From Blastocatellia bacterium (GTDB lineage Bacteria > Acidobacteriota > Blastocatellia > HR10 > J050): DNA of 64,000 nt. A program made the position numbers and the translations under genes. The stretch is from NCBI GenBank assembly GCA_025054955.1, contig JANWZE010000030.1, positions 1-64,000 of the forward strand, read 5' to 3'. Of this stretch, positions 61,525 to 64,000 are shown one piece after another. Numbering within the stretch: the first letter of the stretch is position 1; each line of letters starts with the position of its first letter. The notes below the pieces were generated by a model. It saw only the letters and a program-made list of their open reading frames with translations, was not told where the DNA came from and ran no database searches.

Positions 61525-61560
61525 GTGTCGAACTTTAATAACGAATCATCAGGAGTTGCT

Positions 61561-62118
61561 ATGTACAAACTTCGTTTCTGGGTTGTCGCGTCTATGATCC
61601 TCGTGGCAGCCGCATCTCGACTGATTCCGCATCCACCCAACTTCACCCCCATTGGAGCGATGGCGCTGTTTGGTGGAGCGTGTTTGGCCAACTGGCGGCT
61701 GGCGCTGCTGGTGCCGTTGGCAGCGATGTTTCTCAGCGATGTGGCAATTGGTTTGCTCAGCGGCAACTGGGCAGTAGGATTGCATCGGTCGCTGCCGGTC
61801 GTTTACGGTAGCTTCGTGGCGATTGTGTTCCTAGGATTTTGGCTGCGCACGCGCCGGCGCCTTCTGCCGATTATGGGGGCTACGCTGGCTGCGTCATCGC
61901 TCTTCTTCCTGCTGACCAATTTTGGCGTGTGGGCGCTCGGCTCGATGTATCCCAAAACGTGGCAAGGGTTGGTTGCCTGCTATGTAGCGGCGATTCCATT
62001 TTTCGGCAATACGTTGATGGGTGATGCCGTCTACGTTGCGGCATTGTTTGGCGGTCTGGCATTGGCCGAGAAAAAGTTTTTGGCATTGCGGCAGCCCGAG
62101 CCACTGCCGGTTCAATAG
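61561..62118 (+). CDS. DUF6580-type membrane protein, possible vitamin transporter subunit
   Basis: The 185-residue protein has about five membrane helices. Its N-terminal AASRLIPHPPNFTPIGAMALFGGA and the FLSDVAIGLL and PFFGNTLMGDAVYVAALFG segments fit the family annotated as DUF6580 putative transport protein, small integral membrane proteins reminiscent of ECF substrate-binding subunits. AGGAG precedes the ATG at 61561; an upstream in-frame extension lacks any signal. The btuF-like gene follows after 9 nt and DUF71 overlaps that, so a role in corrinoid or related nutrient uptake is inferred from context only. Confidence 0.7.
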   Translation: MYKLRFWVVASMILVAAASRLIPHPPNFTPIGAMALFGGACLANWRLALLVPLAAMFLSDVAIGLLSGNWAVGLHRSLPVVYGSFVAIVFLGFWLRTRRRLLPIMGATLAASSLFFLLTNFGVWALGSMYPKTWQGLVACYVAAIPFFGNTLMGDAVYVAALFGGLALAEKKFLALRQPEPLPVQ

Positions 62119-62127
62119 GAGCCGATC

Positions 62128-63126
62128 ATGAGGATTGTTTCGTTATTGCCCAGCGCGACCGAGATCATTTGCGCGCTGGGACTGGACGATCACCTGGTCG
62201 GCGTCACACACGAGTGTGACTATCCGCCCTGGGTCTGTCGGTTGCCGAAGGTCACGCACACGTTGATTCCCACCGACGCCTCAAGCAGTGAGATTGATCG
62301 CTTGGTACGAGAGCGATTGCGGACCAATCGAGCGTTGTACACGCTTGACCTGCCGACACTGGAAGCGTTGCGACCGGACTTGATCGTCACGCAGGCGTTG
62401 TGCGATGTCTGCGCCGTTGCCGAAGAAGAAGTTCAGGCAGCCGCCTGTACGCTTCCCGGCAATCCACAGGTTGTGAATTTGGAGCCGCAGACACTGTGGC
62501 AGGTGATGGAATCCATTCGGCAGGTTGCCCATGTCGTGGGGCTGGAGTCACGAGCTGAATCGGTCATTGCCGGCTTGCAAGCTCGGATTGAGGCAGTGGC
62601 CGCACGGAGCGCCGAACTCGATGACCGGCCACGAGTCGCCTTGCTGGAATGGCTTGATCCACCGTTTTGTTGCGGCCATTGGAATCCAGAATTGGTTCGA
62701 CTCGCCGGCGGCATTGAAGGACTCGGTCAGGAGGGACAACCTTCAAGAACGCTTGATTGGGAGCAGGTGTTGGCATGGCAACCTGAGGTTGTTTTCATTG
62801 CCTGTTGTGGCTTCAGTGTTGAGCGCACTCTGCGTGATCTTCCACTGCTTTCATTGATCCCCGGTTGGCAGCAACTGCCGGCTGTGCGCGCCGGTCGCGT
62901 TTATGTCACTGATGGCTCTCATTATTTTAGTCGGCCTGGCCCTCGCCTCGTAGACAGTTTGGAGATCCTGGCCCATGCGCTACACCCTGAGGTTCATCCA
63001 TTACCCAACGGTCTGTCTCCGGCCATCTGCGTGAACACTGTTGCTGCAAGCGGCGCGGAGAGCGCCTGTATGGAGCGCCATGACACCCTCCCGCGTGTTG
63101 CTCTCATGGAGTTCGGGAAAAGATAG
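62128..63126 (+). CDS. btuF: BtuF-like cobalamin-binding protein without signal peptide
   Basis: The 332-residue protein matches COG0614 cobalamin-binding proteins: RIVSLLPSATEIICALGL at the N-terminus, VGVTHECDYP, RPDLIVTQALCDVCAV in the middle, and EVVFIACCGFSVERT, LPAVRAGRVYVTDGSHYFSRPGPRLVDSLEILA near the C-terminus. It has no signal peptide or lipobox, unlike periplasmic BtuF, so it is either cytoplasmic or exported by an unknown route. Its 3' end overlaps the DUF71 gene by 47 nt. Together with the upstream DUF6580 gene this looks like a corrinoid salvage operon. Confidence 0.85.
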   Translation: MRIVSLLPSATEIICALGLDDHLVGVTHECDYPPWVCRLPKVTHTLIPTDASSSEIDRLVRERLRTNRALYTLDLPTLEALRPDLIVTQALCDVCAVAEEEVQAAACTLPGNPQVVNLEPQTLWQVMESIRQVAHVVGLESRAESVIAGLQARIEAVAARSAELDDRPRVALLEWLDPPFCCGHWNPELVRLAGGIEGLGQEGQPSRTLDWEQVLAWQPEVVFIACCGFSVERTLRDLPLLSLIPGWQQLPAVRAGRVYVTDGSHYFSRPGPRLVDSLEILAHALHPEVHPLPNGLSPAICVNTVAASGAESACMERHDTLPRVALMEFGKR

Positions 63127-63772
63127 CGCGTGGGCGCTTCACCGACTGCGTCAGACGCCGCAGGTGGAGCTCGTCGGCCTGTTGACCACTTTCAATGAAG
63201 CAGCCGACCGCGTCGCCATGCACGCTGTTCGCCGCAGCCTGGTCCAAGCGCAAGCCGCGGCGGCAAGATTGCCACTGTGGCCAGTCTCGTTGCCGTTTCC
63301 TTGCTCCAATGCAGAGTATGAAGAACGGATGCGCGCGGTCGTAACACGCGCGCGCCAACAAGGCATTACGCACATCGCATTTGGCGACCTGTTCCTGGAA
63401 GACGTGCGCGCGTATCGTGTCGGCATGTTGGCTGGGAGCGGCATCGAACCGTTGTTTCCTTTGTGGTGCTCGCCTGCCGACACACCGGCGCTTGCCCGCG
63501 CCATGTTGCAGAGTGGTCTACGGGCGGTGCTGACCTGCGTTGATCCCAAACAACTGCCCGAACGGTTCGTTGGACGAGCCTACGACGAGGCGCTGCTCAC
63601 CGAGCTGCCACCGACGGTTGATCCTTGTGGAGAACGCGGAGAATTTCACACATTCTGCTTTGCCGGTCCGATGTTTGACCGCGAGATTTCTATAGAGCTT
63701 GGGCAAACGGTCGCTCGTGATGGATTCTACTTTGCCGACGTGCTGCCTGCCGGCATGTCGTCGTCCGCCTGA
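63080..63772 (+). CDS. DUF71 (COG2102) ATP-pyrophosphatase, predicted B12 salvage
   Basis: The 230-residue protein opens with VLLSWSSGKDSAW; the SGKDS PP-loop at 12-16 defines N-type ATP pyrophosphatases. GDLFLEDVRAYR and the closing DPCGERGEFHTF are typical of DUF71/COG2102. In eukaryotes and archaea the family performs the last amidation of diphthamide; bacteria lack diphthamide, and comparative genomics has linked bacterial members to B12 salvage. The overlap with the btuF-like gene agrees with that. The start ATG at 63080 has GGAG 5 nt upstream. The exact amidation substrate is unknown. Confidence 0.85.
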   Translation: MTPSRVLLSWSSGKDSAWALHRLRQTPQVELVGLLTTFNEAADRVAMHAVRRSLVQAQAAAARLPLWPVSLPFPCSNAEYEERMRAVVTRARQQGITHIAFGDLFLEDVRAYRVGMLAGSGIEPLFPLWCSPADTPALARAMLQSGLRAVLTCVDPKQLPERFVGRAYDEALLTELPPTVDPCGERGEFHTFCFAGPMFDREISIELGQTVARDGFYFADVLPAGMSSSA

Positions 63773-63828
63773 CGCGCCCAGATCGCACGGCTGCAACCTC
63801 AACAAGCGCACGAAAGAGGACCGCACAC

Positions 63829-64000
63829 ATGCCCGAATTGCCGGAAATCGAACATGTGGTGGAAACATTGCGCCGTTATGTGTGTGGGGATGTGATTGAG
63901 CGAGTCAGCATCTTGCGGCCAGCCTTGATCCGGCCGCTCAGCCCGGCCAGATTCCGCGCCTGTGTTTGCCGACGAACCATCGAGCATATTCGCCGACGCG
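63829..64000 (+). CDS. mutM: Formamidopyrimidine-DNA glycosylase (N-terminal part)
   Basis: This base-excision enzyme removes 8-oxoguanine and FaPy lesions. The visible 57 codons start MPELPEIEHVVETLRRY, the Fpg signature: after Met removal, Pro2 is the catalytic nucleophile and Glu3 assists. GAGGA before the ATG at 63829 is its ribosome binding site. It follows DUF71 after 56 nt on the same strand. The H2TH and zinc-finger parts lie outside the window, so intactness cannot be judged. Endonuclease VIII-type (nei) paralogues begin similarly but rarely with PELPE. Confidence 0.88.
   Translation, partial: MPELPEIEHVVETLRRYVCGDVIERVSILRPALIRPLSPARFRACVCRRTIEHIRRR

Noticed and set aside
61358-61560. 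Cobalamin riboswitch before the DUF6580-BtuF-DUF71 operon
   Set aside because: No B12-box sequence or the associated arms could be found by eye, and the promoter leaves only a short leader.
1-64000. tRNA and rRNA genes
   Set aside because: No cloverleaf with a GGTTCRA-type T arm and no conserved rRNA segments were seen on either strand; a tRNA scan would be needed to be sure.

Overview
The window reads as chromosome of a Gram-negative, aerobic heterotroph, most probably a member of Acidobacteriota. This placement is inferred from gene content and not from a marker phylogeny. Supporting genes are a TolB-propeller/amidohydrolase fusion, a seven-bladed SBBP-repeat surface protein, a c-type cytochrome/copper monooxygenase-like secreted protein, a TMEM165-type single-domain transporter, and LptE of the LPS export machinery in the order leuS-lptE-holA. 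No rRNA, tRNA, phage, integrase, intact transposase or CRISPR array was recognised. Genes are mostly in short co-directional runs, separated by gene-poor spacers packed with small palindromic repeats.

Layout. 1-8 kb: PPi-type phosphofructokinase, XPB-like helicase, haem/copper secreted protein, YceI and an intradiol dioxygenase. 8.5-13.7 kb: a histidine kinase/response regulator pair, thioredoxin reductase and a Spy/CpxP-like protein. 14-24 kb: an alpha-methylacyl-CoA racemase-like enzyme, then a minus-strand block of AlaC aminotransferase, aldo/keto reductase, ATP-grasp enzyme, ProC and circularly permuted ATP-grasp enzyme, with HisRS and a GT2 glycosyltransferase upstream. 25-34 kb: an AMMECR1/MEMO-type pair and a heat-shock locus. 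In that locus hspR-infA diverges from rpoZ-like, acidic ORF, cbpA, clpB and htrA. 34.5-39.5 kb: holA, lptE, leuS. 39.7-49 kb: two amidohydrolases, a GDT1-like transporter and an SBBP protein. 49-60 kb: secreted phosphodiesterase-type enzymes, an unrecognised 801-residue secreted protein, and a set (nucleotidyltransferase, flippase-like protein, CDP-alcohol phosphatidyltransferase) that looks like a split di-myo-inositol-phosphate or inositol-lipid pathway, followed by aroC. 61-64 kb: an apparent B12-salvage operon (DUF6580, BtuF-like, DUF71) and the start of mutM.

The most notable observations are these. Both divergent heat-shock promoters carry the same TTGACA-N7-ACTCATA element on their -35 boxes, a probable HspR operator. 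infA appears to start at AUU. A degenerate nucleotidyltransferase domain is fused to the CDP-alcohol transferase while a separate intact copy lies two genes upstream. A cluster pairs two different ATP-grasp ligases. Several dispersed repeat families fill the spacers. Several genes have a -10 box only 7-11 nt before the start codon and no Shine-Dalgarno sequence, which suggests leaderless mRNAs.
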